DNA of 12,123 nt from Chloroflexota bacterium (GCA_011053085.1 DSBE01000105.1:1-12123), one strand, 5' to 3'; counted from the first letter of the stretch, positions 1 to 7,720 are shown. Program-made: numbers and translations. The notes: a model not told the origin generated them from the letters alone.

Positions 1-21
1 ATTAGTTGAGGAGAAAGAAAA

Positions 22-1191
22 ATGACAAAAACAATTGGTATTCTCACAGGGGGAGGCGATGTTCCCGGTTTGAATCCGGCTATGAAAGCGGTGGTGTTGA
101 GCGCTTTGGAGGCTGGCTACCGCGTGCTGGGCATTCGCAAAGGCTGGGGTGGATTGTTAAATTACAATCTGGATGATCCTGCCACTCATGATTACTATAT
201 TCGCGAGCTGTCACGCTGGGATGTTCGCACGATTGACCGCACCGGCGGGACTTTTCTGCACACTTCGCGCACCAATCCGCAAAATGTGAAAGCGGATGCC
301 GTTCCCGATTTCTTGAAAAATTCATCTCTGGGTGTCCAGGTGAAGGATGATGGCACGATGGACTACACTGATCATGTCATCAAAGTGTTAAACCACCTCA
401 ACATTGATACCCTTGTGCCGATTGGTGGCGATGACACCCTCAGTTATGGTGCGAGAATCCATAAAGAGGGGTATCCAGCGGTTTGTATTCCCAAGACCAT
501 GGACAATGATGTCTTTGGTACGGATTACTGCATCGGCTTTTCTACTGCCATTACACGTAGTGTAGAATTCATCACCAACATGCGAACTTCGGTTGGTTCA
601 CACGAGCGCATTGGTGTGGTCGAGTTATTTGGCCGCTATTCTGGCGAAACCAGTTTGTTCTCCGCTTATCTTTCTTACGTGGATCGGGCAGTGATTCCCG
701 AGGTAGAATGCGATGTGGCAGAATTGTGCGAATACTTACTGGAAGACAAACGCAACAATCCCTCAAACTACGCTATTATGACTGTGTCTGAAGGCGCGAT
801 CCTGAAAGGCATGGATGTGGTTGTGACCGGTGAAGAAGATGCCTATGGCCACCGTAAACTGGGTGGCGTCGGCAGGATTTTGGCAGAAGAGATCAAATAC
901 CGCACCGGCCATCACATCATGTTCCAGCAGCCTGCTTACCTGATGCGTTCAGGCGCTCCGGATTCATTAGACCGGATGGTGGCGATGTGCTATGGTAACC
1001 TGGCTGCTCAGTTGATCCTGAAGGGTGACACTGGTAAGATGGTGGCGTTGCAGAATGGCTGCTACACCGCGATTCCGATTGACTACATTATGTCTGGCAA
1101 GAAGGTTGTGGATATTGACCGCTACTATGATGCCAAGCAGTATCGACCGAGTATCCAGGACATTATCGGCGTGCCGATGTTCTTACAGTAA
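22..1191 (+). CDS. pfp: 6-phosphofructokinase, probably pyrophosphate-dependent
   Basis: Phosphorylates fructose 6-phosphate to fructose 1,6-bisphosphate in cytosolic glycolysis. The 389-residue protein opens with the phosphofructokinase loop GGGDVPGLN (about residues 10-18). It carries GGDD at 135-138 and PKTMDND at 157-163, where D161 is the expected catalytic base. In this family Asp after GGD (D138, Gly104 in E. coli PfkA) together with Lys before TxDND (K158, Gly124 in E. coli) is the signature of pyrophosphate rather than ATP use; both are present. ELFGR (201-205) and YLMRSG (306-311) fit the sugar-phosphate site. The start is supported by GAGGAG at 8-13, well spaced from the ATG. A class II aldolase follows downstream beyond a hairpin. 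The family call is secure; the phosphoryl donor is inferred from two residues and some relatives may use ATP. Confidence 0.93.
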   Translation: MTKTIGILTGGGDVPGLNPAMKAVVLSALEAGYRVLGIRKGWGGLLNYNLDDPATHDYYIRELSRWDVRTIDRTGGTFLHTSRTNPQNVKADAVPDFLKNSSLGVQVKDDGTMDYTDHVIKVLNHLNIDTLVPIGGDDTLSYGARIHKEGYPAVCIPKTMDNDVFGTDYCIGFSTAITRSVEFITNMRTSVGSHERIGVVELFGRYSGETSLFSAYLSYVDRAVIPEVECDVAELCEYLLEDKRNNPSNYAIMTVSEGAILKGMDVVVTGEEDAYGHRKLGGVGRILAEEIKYRTGHHIMFQQPAYLMRSGAPDSLDRMVAMCYGNLAAQLILKGDTGKMVALQNGCYTAIPIDYIMSGKKVVDIDRYYDAKQYRPSIQDIIGVPMFLQ

Positions 1192-1198
1192 AAAAACG

Positions 1199-1228
1199 AA
1201 AGGGTGGCAGTTATGTCACCCTTTGTTT
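1199..1228 (+). terminator. Hairpin with short T tract between the phosphofructokinase and aldolase genes
   Basis: AAAGGGTG at 1199-1206 pairs perfectly with CACCCTTT at 1217-1224. Three further inner pairs (one G-T) leave the loop GTTA at 1210-1213, giving an 11-bp stem. The 3' arm runs into TTTGTTT at 1222-1228. It begins 8 bases after the upstream stop codon. The interrupted T tract suggests a partial terminator that allows read-through into the aldolase gene; an mRNA-processing or stabilising hairpin is the alternative. Confidence 0.7.
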
Positions 1229-1263
1229 AAAAAAACTACCTAATTCTAAAAGAGGAAATACAC

Positions 1264-2217
1264 ATGATTGTTACAACCAAAAAGCTATTTGAAGCTGCGT
1301 ACGGCAAGTTTGCTATCGGCGCCTACAATATCAACAATATAGAGCAAACTATGGGTTTGTTTCAGGGAAACTTGATGAGCCAGTCACCTTTCATTGTTCA
1401 GATCAGCAAAGGCGCTCGCTCCTACACCGACAAGCGCATGTTAGAAGCCATGATTCGCGCCGCAGATGAAATTTTCCCCGAATCTATTTTTGCTGTTCAC
1501 CTGGATCACGGAGATGAACAGACCTGTTATGACTGCATTGAAAGCGGCTTCTATAGTTCTGTGATGATCGATGCATCGCATGAAGACTTCGAAACCAATA
1601 TCGCTATCACCAAACGTGTCGTGGAAGCTGCACATGCCAAAGGAATCGTAGTGGAAGCTGAGTTGGGTCAGTTGGGTGGCGTAGAAGAAGACATAAAGGT
1701 CGCCGAGGCAGATGCCAAATTGACCGATCCGGAGCAGGCGAAGGAATTTGTTGAGCGCACCGGCTGTGATTCATTGGCTGCCGCTATCGGCACCAGCCAC
1801 GGCGCATTCAAATTCTCTGGAACCCAGGGGCTTCATTTTGATGTACTGGCAGAAATTCAAAAACTTCTGCCGGGTTATCCTCTGGTGATGCATGGTTCCT
1901 CCTCTGTTCCTCAAGAAGAAGTGGAGCGGATCAATGCGGCGGGTGGTAAGCTGGCTGGCGCTAAGGGCGTGGATGCAGATCAATTCCTTCCCGCTGCCAA
2001 ACTTGGCGTTACCAAGATCAACATCGACACTGACGGACGGCTGGTATGGACGCGTGTTCACCGTGAGTTCTTCCGTGACAAGCCCGAAGGTTTCGACCTG
2101 CGCGCTCCTGGCAAAATCTTCATGGCAGAATATGCTAAGTTTATTGCTGACAAAAACGTTAAATTAGGTTCGGATAATAAGTTGGACGAAATCCGCGCCA
2201 TGTTAGCTCAGGGCTAA
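1264..2217 (+). CDS. fba: Class II (zinc) fructose-bisphosphate aldolase
   Basis: Reversibly cleaves fructose 1,6-bisphosphate into dihydroxyacetone phosphate and glyceraldehyde 3-phosphate, the step after phosphofructokinase. The 317-residue length is usual for the class. HLDHG at 79-83 supplies the catalytic Asp (D81) and first zinc ligand (H82). EAELG at 131-135, GTSHG at 176-180 (H179) and MHGSSS at 209-214 (H210) provide the other metal and phosphate ligands, and NIDTD at 253-257 is the dihydroxyacetone-phosphate loop. An AGAGGA Shine-Dalgarno sequence at 1251-1256 fits the ATG. It lies between two hairpins: one upstream, likely leaky, and one strong terminator downstream. No promoter is obvious in the 35 bases between the upstream hairpin and the ATG, so read-through from the phosphofructokinase gene is plausible. 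Confidence 0.96.
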   Translation: MIVTTKKLFEAAYGKFAIGAYNINNIEQTMGLFQGNLMSQSPFIVQISKGARSYTDKRMLEAMIRAADEIFPESIFAVHLDHGDEQTCYDCIESGFYSSVMIDASHEDFETNIAITKRVVEAAHAKGIVVEAELGQLGGVEEDIKVAEADAKLTDPEQAKEFVERTGCDSLAAAIGTSHGAFKFSGTQGLHFDVLAEIQKLLPGYPLVMHGSSSVPQEEVERINAAGGKLAGAKGVDADQFLPAAKLGVTKINIDTDGRLVWTRVHREFFRDKPEGFDLRAPGKIFMAEYAKFIADKNVKLGSDNKLDEIRAMLAQG

Positions 2218-2229
2218 TCAGAAAAAGTC

Positions 2230-2269
2230 AAAAAGGCATCTCCTGATGATACCGGGAGGTGCCTTTTTT
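2230..2269 (+). terminator. Strong intrinsic terminator after the aldolase gene
   Basis: The 5' arm at 2230-2244 (AAAAAGGCATCTCCT) pairs with the 3' arm at 2254-2268 over about 15 bp with two G-T pairs. The loop is 2245-2253 and a run of six T follows at 2264-2269. It starts 13 bases after the aldolase stop codon and has the classical intrinsic-terminator form. An in-frame ATG at 2246 lies inside its loop, which argues against that codon as the start of the following Nudix gene. Confidence 0.9.
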
Positions 2270-2280
2270 GTTAAGAGAAA

Positions 2281-2284
2281 GAGG
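2281..2284 (+). promoter_or_regulatory. Shine-Dalgarno sequence that fixes the Nudix gene start
   Basis: GAGG at 2281-2284, within a purine-rich stretch starting at 2274, sits 6 bases before the ATG at 2291. The alternative upstream ATG at 2246 has no such site and lies in the terminator loop. Confidence 0.75.
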
Positions 2285-2290
2285 TTACTT

Positions 2291-2791
2291 ATGCCTGTCA
2301 GTGATCAAGGTCTTGATAAGCAACGCTATTCGGTGATACCGCGTACATTGATTTTTGTTTTTAAACATAATGATGTGTTGTTGTTAAAAGGGGCGGAGAA
2401 TAAGAAAATTTGGGCTGGCAAGTTTAATGGGTTGGGCGGGCACATTGAGGTGGGTGAAGATGTGCTTACCTCAGCAAAACGGGAGTTGGCGGAGGAAGCT
2501 GGAATCAACGACATTGACCTGCACTGCTGCGGTGTGGTGATGTGTGATGTGGAAGCACAGCATGGCATCGCGGTATTTCTCTTTCGCGGAGAATATGGCG
2601 GCCAACAGTTGACCATTTCTGAAGAAGGCAATTTGCATTGGGTCTCGATGTCATCGTTGGGGCAGCTTCCTCTGGTAGAAGATCTGTCCGTCTTACTGCC
2701 AAAGGTGTGGCAGTGGAAACCTGGTGATCGTATTTTGTCAGGCTTAAATTATTATGACGAAGAGGGGAACCTTAAAACAAGATTACTTTGA
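2291..2791 (+). CDS. Nudix hydrolase (MutT / 8-oxo-dGTP diphosphatase-like)
   Basis: Nudix enzymes hydrolyse nucleoside diphosphates linked to another group, using divalent metal; this subgroup often sanitises oxidised nucleotides such as 8-oxo-dGTP. In the 166-residue protein a perfect Nudix box, GX5EX7REUXEEXGU, spans about residues 50-72 (GHIEVGE, then RELAEEAGI), preceded by the usual W..KFNGLGG strand at 41-50. The closing residues (YYDEEGNLKTRLL) resemble the normal end of such proteins, so it looks complete. I chose the ATG at 2291 because the longer reading from 2246 starts inside a terminator loop and lacks a ribosome binding site. Only 21 bases separate the terminator from this start, leaving no room for a separate promoter downstream of it. 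Expression may depend on read-through or on a promoter inside the aldolase gene. Substrate is not determined. Confidence 0.9.
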   Translation: MPVSDQGLDKQRYSVIPRTLIFVFKHNDVLLLKGAENKKIWAGKFNGLGGHIEVGEDVLTSAKRELAEEAGINDIDLHCCGVVMCDVEAQHGIAVFLFRGEYGGQQLTISEEGNLHWVSMSSLGQLPLVEDLSVLLPKVWQWKPGDRILSGLNYYDEEGNLKTRLL

Positions 2792-2834
2792 GCAAGGACT
2801 ATGGCAGTTGGCTCTATTTCCCTGAAGAAAAGGC

Positions 2835-3398
2835 TTATTGGTTGGCTTCGTAAAAAATTAATATCGTTGAACCATATTTGCGCCGGTCAAATTCGTGGAA
2901 ATTGGTGAATGCCAGGTCTTCTTCAAATTCGACGGGATGAATCTGTACGATGATCCAGGCATAGGGCGCCAGCCAGGCTGGATGCTGGTCTAATAAGTTC
3001 AGGGTGGTTTTCCACATTTGTTTGTATTGGGGTGGGGCGACATAGATCATGTCAAAGGAGCGGTCAGGAGTCTGCTTCAAATAAGGTAAGGCATCGGTAT
3101 TAATAAGTTCGCTTGAACCTTCAAGTTTCGTATAGACAATGTTTTTCCTCAGGGTTTTGGCGGCATTGGGGTTTTTTTCGATAAATCGGCAATAAGCAGC
3201 GCCGCGGCTGATGGCTTCCAGGCCCACCGAGCCTGTCCCGCCAAACAGATCCAGAAAAGCTGTGTCAATAATATCGACCCCGATGATGTTGAATAAATTC
3301 TCCTTCACGCGGTCTGTAATGGGGCGGGTGCTGTCACCCGGCACAGGAAACAGGCGCATCCCTTTGGCTTTTCCGGCGATGATACGGGGAGAGGCCAT
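2835..3398 (-). CDS. rsmD: 16S rRNA (guanine-966-N2)-methyltransferase RsmD-like
   Basis: RsmD methylates G966 of 16S rRNA in the small subunit, using S-adenosylmethionine. The 187-residue length is typical. The N-terminus has the family pattern MxxPRIIAGxxKG, followed by TRPITDRVKENLFNI (24-38) and the AdoMet motif I FLDLFGGTGSVGLEA (48-62). The motif IV position, usually DPPY or DPPF, reads APPQY at 121-125, so the first acidic residue is Ala and a Gln is inserted before the aromatic. Its ATG shares one base with the stop of the upstream ChlI-like gene (TAATG), implying translational coupling. It ends the six-gene minus-strand run and converges with the Nudix gene 43 bases away, with no good terminator between. 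The family is secure; activity of the variant motif is unproven. Confidence 0.9.
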   Translation of the reverse strand: MASPRIIAGKAKGMRLFPVPGDSTRPITDRVKENLFNIIGVDIIDTAFLDLFGGTGSVGLEAISRGAAYCRFIEKNPNAAKTLRKNIVYTKLEGSSELINTDALPYLKQTPDRSFDMIYVAPPQYKQMWKTTLNLLDQHPAWLAPYAWIIVQIHPVEFEEDLAFTNFHEFDRRKYGSTILIFYEANQ

Positions 3399-4621
3399 TA
3401 GTGTTCCAATAACTCTTTGGTGATTTGTTTCAGATTTTCACGCAAACGTTGATCTTCCTGTTGCTGATCGGCAAAATATTGGCTCATGAAGGCAGAACGG
3501 CGCATGCGCAGTGCCATAGGCGCAATCACCTCAAGATCAGCAACCTCCACTATGGAGCGATTGTCTGCCGCCGCATAAGCCTTTGACGCTTCAAACAGGC
3601 TGATTTCTGCCCTCAGGGAGGCAATTTCCAATACCTGGATCAAATGCAGTCCTGCTTTGGCAACCGTTGCTGGAATTTGCACGGTTGGAAGCAAGTCGCG
3701 GGCATGCTGTACTTCGGTGCGCGCGAATTGGGATTGTTCCTGATAGTCAGCCAGCATTGCGTTGGGACTCCTCCGGTATTGATCTACATGTTGGTAGGCA
3801 ATCCATCGTTCTTGCGGATCCTCAAGACCATCTACGAGAATCCGCAGGCCAAAGCGATCCATGATCTGAGGGCGTAATGCGCCTTCCTCCGGGTTCATGG
3901 AGCCAACCAGCGAGAAACGCGCAAAATAAGTAGATGAAATCGGACCGCGGCGCACGGTGTAGGTGCCCATCGCCGAAGCATCGAGAATGGCATTAATGAT
4001 ATCATCGTCTAACAGGTTGACTTCGTCCACGTACAGGATGTTGCGGTCAGCCTGCGACAAGATCCCGCGTTTCAAACGCATGCGTTGATGTATGGCAGCG
4101 CGTTCGTCAATGCCTCCGACGACATCCTCGATTTGTGCATTGAGCGGTAATTCGACCAGTCGCACCTCTTCCATTTGGGTCAATGATTTGCCCTCGCCGA
4201 ATTTCTTGGCACAGGCAGGGCAGATGGCGTCTATGCCCTGTGCTTCTACATCCTGTTCGGTGCAGCCATAGTAGCAGAGGCTGCGCGGGATTCTTGGGGT
4301 CAGATTCGCCAGACTGCGTACAGCGGTGGTTTTGCCGGTACCGCGCGGCCCCAAGAGCAGCACACCACCGATGGCGGGATTGATCAGATTGAGCAGCAAC
4401 GCCAATTTCATCTCTTTTTGGCCGACCAATGCCAGGAATGGAAATGGCTGTTGATCGACGAAGCCTGATTCACCGACCTCGCTCTCATCCATCAAGTATT
4501 TGCCGGTTACCGTGTCAATGAGATCCTTCAATGACCGGATATTGGACGGCAAGAGTGTCGGTTGATTCTCCGTTGGATACGGTTGGTCTGGTGAACCTGC
4601 GTTATTCGGTTGTTCGTTCAT
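3398..4621 (-). CDS. AAA+ ATPase of the magnesium chelatase ChlI/BchI family
   Basis: ChlI-family ATPases form hexameric rings that power metal insertion by chelatases or remodel von Willebrand-domain partners. In the 407 residues, ALVGQKEMKLALLLN (64-78) precedes a Walker A GPRGTGKT (91-98). Walker B NILYVDEVNLL is at 194-204, a sensor-1 SMNPEEG at 241-247, the arginine-finger region RPQIMDRFG at 250-258 and LRAEI (sensor 2) at 336-340. C116, C120, C134 and C137 lie between Walker A and B and could form a Cys4 metal site, as in some non-photosynthetic ChlI homologues. About 60 polar residues precede the core. No ChlD or ChlH subunit is in this window, so a chlorophyll or cobalamin role cannot be assigned. 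Its start overlaps gtrA by 20 bases and its stop overlaps the rsmD start. An internal ATG at 4492 (residue 44) is a less likely start. Confidence 0.88.
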   Translation of the reverse strand: MNEQPNNAGSPDQPYPTENQPTLLPSNIRSLKDLIDTVTGKYLMDESEVGESGFVDQQPFPFLALVGQKEMKLALLLNLINPAIGGVLLLGPRGTGKTTAVRSLANLTPRIPRSLCYYGCTEQDVEAQGIDAICPACAKKFGEGKSLTQMEEVRLVELPLNAQIEDVVGGIDERAAIHQRMRLKRGILSQADRNILYVDEVNLLDDDIINAILDASAMGTYTVRRGPISSTYFARFSLVGSMNPEEGALRPQIMDRFGLRILVDGLEDPQERWIAYQHVDQYRRSPNAMLADYQEQSQFARTEVQHARDLLPTVQIPATVAKAGLHLIQVLEIASLRAEISLFEASKAYAAADNRSIVEVADLEVIAPMALRMRRSAFMSQYFADQQQEDQRLRENLKQITKELLEH

Positions 4622-5126
4622 ACTCTGATTCTACTTCGGTTAATTCTTCTTTATCTATATCGTTGTAAGTCCAGTAGCGGTTGACAAAGAAGTTCCACAT
4701 CATGATGACGAAAATGGCAATGACCACAGCCAGGTTTTCTGCAATTACCTCGACTGTCAAAAATTCCGAGAAGGGCAACACGACATCGCCCAACAGAGGC
4801 TCCAAAAAGGAGCGAATCGCTTTCATTGAGAATTGGATGATGGGCGTCCTGACCAGAATACCAATGGCGTTGATGAGGAAGAATTGGGTCAATTGTTTGC
4901 CCAGGGGTTTGCTGCGCGAATCGGGGTAGGTCCAGTAGCGATTCCAAAGGAAGTTATTGATGATAGCCAGGGTGAATGAAATCGCCTGCCGGTAGATGAA
5001 ATCCATCCCGGTCAGATAATTCAACAGATTAAGTGTGCCAAAATCGACCACTGCGCCAATAGCGCCCACCACAGCGAATTTCAGAAAGCGATTGGTTTCT
5101 TTTCTGGCGGCTATACTGAATTTCAT
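4602..5126 (-). CDS. GtrA-like four-helix membrane protein
   Basis: GtrA-family proteins are small integral membrane proteins associated with transfer or flipping of polyprenyl-linked sugars during cell-surface polysaccharide synthesis. The 174 residues show four hydrophobic segments, roughly 15-35, 45-62, 80-98 and 127-148. The family motif NFxxNRYWTY occurs twice, at 58-67 and 145-154, each at the end of a hydrophobic hairpin, and a charged acidic tail follows from 156. The start codon overlaps the stop of the UDP-glucuronate decarboxylase gene by 4 bases (ATGA), tightly linking it to nucleotide-sugar supply. The 3' end overlaps the next gene by 20 bases. Family assignment is firm; the exact sugar carrier is not known. 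Confidence 0.9.
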   Translation of the reverse strand: MKFSIAARKETNRFLKFAVVGAIGAVVDFGTLNLLNYLTGMDFIYRQAISFTLAIINNFLWNRYWTYPDSRSKPLGKQLTQFFLINAIGILVRTPIIQFSMKAIRSFLEPLLGDVVLPFSEFLTVEVIAENLAVVIAIFVIMMWNFFVNRYWTYNDIDKEELTEVESEYERTTE

Positions 5127-6085
5127 TCTACCAGGCCCATTTCTTGCTTAAAATAGGGCAAGACCCGTCGAATACCTTCTTCCACGTTAACCTGTGGCGA
5201 CCAATCGAGGATTTGTTTGGCTTTGGTGATGTCTGGCTGGCGGCGTTTGGGGTCATTGCCCAGCTGCAGGTTTTTCATAAATTTGATGCCAGCGGGGTTG
5301 TCACAAATTTGGTTGATGGTGTCAGCCAGCGCCAGCATGGACATTTCCACTGGATTACCGATGTTCACCGGCATAGTTTCGTCAGAGTGGAATAATCGCA
5401 CGATGCCCTCAATCAGGTCATCAACGAAACAAAAAGACCTTGTTTGCGAACCATCTCCATAGACGGTGAGGGGTTCTTTTCGCAACGCTTGCTGGATGAA
5501 ATTGGGCACAACCCGGCCGTCATCCAGTCGCATGCGCGTGCCGTAAGTATTGAAGATGCGCACGATACGGGTATCGATGGAGTGGAAATTGTGATAGGAC
5601 ATCACCAATGCTTCAGCAAAGCGTTTGGCTTCATCGTACATGGAACGAGGGCCGATGGGATTGACATGACCCCAATAAGACTCCGGCTGGGGATTCACAG
5701 CGGGATCACCATAAATTTCACTGGTGGAAGCCAGCAGATACCGGGCATGATGGGCTTTGGCGACGCCCAATGTGTTATGGGTGCCCAACGCCCCGGCTTT
5801 CATGGTCTGGATAGGCAGATTGGGGTAGCCAAACCTGGATTCTTTGTTGGGGCTGGCCGGCGAGGCAAAATGCATGACGGCATCGATTTCGCCGGGGGCG
5901 AAAATAAAATTTGATACATCCTGTTTGATGAAAAGAAATTGTTCATTGCCAGCCAGATGTTCCAGATTTTTTGGGCTGCCAGTGATGAAATTATCCATGC
6001 CGATGACAAAGTGGCCATCTTTGATGAGTCGATCACATAGATGTGACCCCAAGAATCCTGCTGCGCCTGTAACTAATATGTTCAT
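5123..6085 (-). CDS. uxs: UDP-glucuronate decarboxylase (UDP-xylose synthase), extended SDR family
   Basis: Converts UDP-glucuronate to UDP-xylose with bound NAD+, supplying xylose for surface glycans. Numbering from the ATG at 6085 (320 residues), the Rossmann loop GAAGFLG is at 7-13. HFASPASP (72-79), the active-site STSEIYGDP (120-128, with T121 and E123), YDEAK (150-154, Y150/K154) and DPKRRQPD (278-285) follow. The TSE glutamate with the downstream arginine pair distinguishes decarboxylases from epimerases and dehydratases in this superfamily. A second ATG lies one codon upstream at 6088, but GGGAG on the minus strand is only one base from it and better spaced for 6085. The stop overlaps the gtrA start by 4 bases. 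A related NAD-dependent sugar-nucleotide epimerase/dehydratase is the main alternative. Confidence 0.9.
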   Translation of the reverse strand: MNILVTGAAGFLGSHLCDRLIKDGHFVIGMDNFITGSPKNLEHLAGNEQFLFIKQDVSNFIFAPGEIDAVMHFASPASPNKESRFGYPNLPIQTMKAGALGTHNTLGVAKAHHARYLLASTSEIYGDPAVNPQPESYWGHVNPIGPRSMYDEAKRFAEALVMSYHNFHSIDTRIVRIFNTYGTRMRLDDGRVVPNFIQQALRKEPLTVYGDGSQTRSFCFVDDLIEGIVRLFHSDETMPVNIGNPVEMSMLALADTINQICDNPAGIKFMKNLQLGNDPKRRQPDITKAKQILDWSPQVNVEEGIRRVLPYFKQEMGLVE

Positions 6086-6133
6086 CATTCTCCCTTTGGT
6101 ATTTCTGGCGTCTATTTGCCAGTTTTATTTTTT

Positions 6134-7720
6134 TTATTGCCAATCAAGGCGACTTACGGAACCATCGCCAGTAACCTGAATCGCCCGGTTTGTTTCGAGA
6201 TCGTACAGGTAGATGTTGCCTTGATAGAGTAATGCAATTTTACCGCTTTTTTGGGTTAAACTGGGTGGTTGCCACTGCACCGTCTGCGGACTGAGCCCCA
6301 AGGAACCTTCGGGCGGGAAAAGTTCTCTGCGGTTGGAGCCATCGCGGTCCATGATCATCAAGCGATAGCGGGAGGTATCACTGCGATCAGGGAACAACGC
6401 CTGCAGATACGCCACTGTGAAGCGCCCTGATTGATTCATCGGGGATGGCGAGGGAAAAGCGAACATGCCCGCATCCTCTACCAAATCGATCAACAAGTTG
6501 TCGTCTGGCAGCAGAACTGACAGGTTGAATTGCTGATAGGATTCTGTACTGGCCGGGTTGTGGCGAACTGTGAAGAGGGCGCTGTAGTCGGGTGACCACG
6601 CCAGCGGAGCCAACCAGCGCCAATCGAGGTTTGGCTCATAAGGTGTATAGGTATAGAGGGGTTGGACCGTCCCGCCATTGACATTCACCAATCCGATTGA
6701 ATCAGGTTTGGCATAGGCTATACGGGAACCATTGGCTGACCAGGCAAAATCGGTGCCCCACCAGAAATTAACGCCCTCTTTGGATGTGTCAAGGATGGGT
6801 TCGTTGGTTAACACCGCGCCAGCCGCGGTAAAAGTAACCTGGTAAAGGTCATTATTCGCCAACCAATCCGTGGCTCCTCTGGGCTCAACGGTCGAGTAAG
6901 TAATCGTACGGGTTTTTCCGGGCACCCAGTCGGCAAAATGAATTACATTTTTTGCATTTATGGCGAATGGTTCAGCCGTTTGGTTGGTAAGATCGACGAC
7001 AAAAAGCGCGTTGATATTGTCAGTCTCTTCTTCCTCCACTGACCTCGAAAACAATAGCCATTGACCGTCAGGTGATATTTCTAAAATGTGGCCATCCAGA
7101 TCACCGGTGGTGACCACAGGGCGGCGATTGCCGGTGTTGGTCTCCATCAACCAGGCATTGCCGGTGGTAATGTAGGCGATCTTCCCTTCAATAGGAATGG
7201 GGCTGAAGGGAGTCTGCACGCCAACCATGACAATTTCAGGCTTGGCGGTTTCTGTTATTATGCGGGTATATTCTGAACGCATTGTTTCAATGTTGTCTTC
7301 ATACACCACTCTGGTAGTGATCGCCAATTTGCCATTTTGACCTTTTTGAATCAGAAGTGTCTGGCCTTCTGGCAGGGTTTCATTCTTAACCGTCTGGCTG
7401 ATAAACGGAATGGTTTCTTCAATGGTGATGAATTCTTCAGTTACTCGCACGATGTTGATGGTGGTATCACGGGTCAAGATGGTGAAGGAGGGGGGCTCAA
7501 CCTGGTCTTGATTTCCAAGAGTTACACCAGCTTTGTCCAGCACAATTTGTACTGAATCACCGGTACTGAATGTACTCTCGATACTGGCCCCATCGACGAT
7601 GATTGTGGCTATGTGCGGTTGATCGCTGGTATTCGCGCCCGTCGCACAACCCGCAAGTATAACGGCCAATAACAAACTGATGACGGTACCTATTCCCAAA
7701 ATTTTGCGCGATGAAGTCAT
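6134..7720 (-). CDS. Predicted lipoprotein with DUF348, G5 and a C-terminal beta-propeller-like region
   Basis: A 528-residue predicted surface lipoprotein. The N-terminus has a basic start, a hydrophobic stretch (8-23) and the lipobox LAGC with Cys25. Residues about 38-93 match the DUF348 pattern of YabE/Rpf-like cell-wall proteins (IIVDGASIESTFSTGDSV, later VLDKAGV). Residues about 92-168 look like a G5 domain (EETIPF, then LPEGQTLLIQKGQNG), a fold linked to cell-wall or GlcNAc binding. From about 178 on, repeated strands of the type ISPDGQWLLFS, WSANGSRIAYA and WSPDYSALFTV suggest a TolB/PD40-like beta-propeller. There is no 3D or Rpf catalytic domain, so a binding or sensing role is likelier than peptidoglycan cleavage. 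It follows the small lipoprotein gene by 9 bases and has no clear Shine-Dalgarno sequence, so coupled translation is possible. Function is not known. Confidence 0.82.
   Translation of the reverse strand: MTSSRKILGIGTVISLLLAVILAGCATGANTSDQPHIATIIVDGASIESTFSTGDSVQIVLDKAGVTLGNQDQVEPPSFTILTRDTTINIVRVTEEFITIEETIPFISQTVKNETLPEGQTLLIQKGQNGKLAITTRVVYEDNIETMRSEYTRIITETAKPEIVMVGVQTPFSPIPIEGKIAYITTGNAWLMETNTGNRRPVVTTGDLDGHILEISPDGQWLLFSRSVEEEETDNINALFVVDLTNQTAEPFAINAKNVIHFADWVPGKTRTITYSTVEPRGATDWLANNDLYQVTFTAAGAVLTNEPILDTSKEGVNFWWGTDFAWSANGSRIAYAKPDSIGLVNVNGGTVQPLYTYTPYEPNLDWRWLAPLAWSPDYSALFTVRHNPASTESYQQFNLSVLLPDDNLLIDLVEDAGMFAFPSPSPMNQSGRFTVAYLQALFPDRSDTSRYRLMIMDRDGSNRRELFPPEGSLGLSPQTVQWQPPSLTQKSGKIALLYQGNIYLYDLETNRAIQVTGDGSVSRLDWQ

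Noticed and set aside
2776..2853. A short protein-like reading (KDYGSWLYFPEEKAYWLAS) in another frame just after the Nudix gene, suggesting a frameshifted extension.
   Set aside because: The Nudix protein already ends with the usual YYDEEGNL-type closing residues, there is no slippery sequence or ribosome site, and the reading overlaps the end of rsmD; probably chance.
5444..5914. Long open frame (156 codons) on the plus strand.
   Set aside because: It is wholly antisense to the UDP-glucuronate decarboxylase gene, whose motifs are unmistakable, and has no recognisable domain.
6105..6138. CTGGC/GCCAG hairpin followed by a T-rich stretch on the plus strand, like a terminator.
   Set aside because: The stem has only 5 bp, no plus-strand gene lies upstream, and in the minus-strand direction the T tract is on the wrong side, so it cannot end the G5/propeller transcript.
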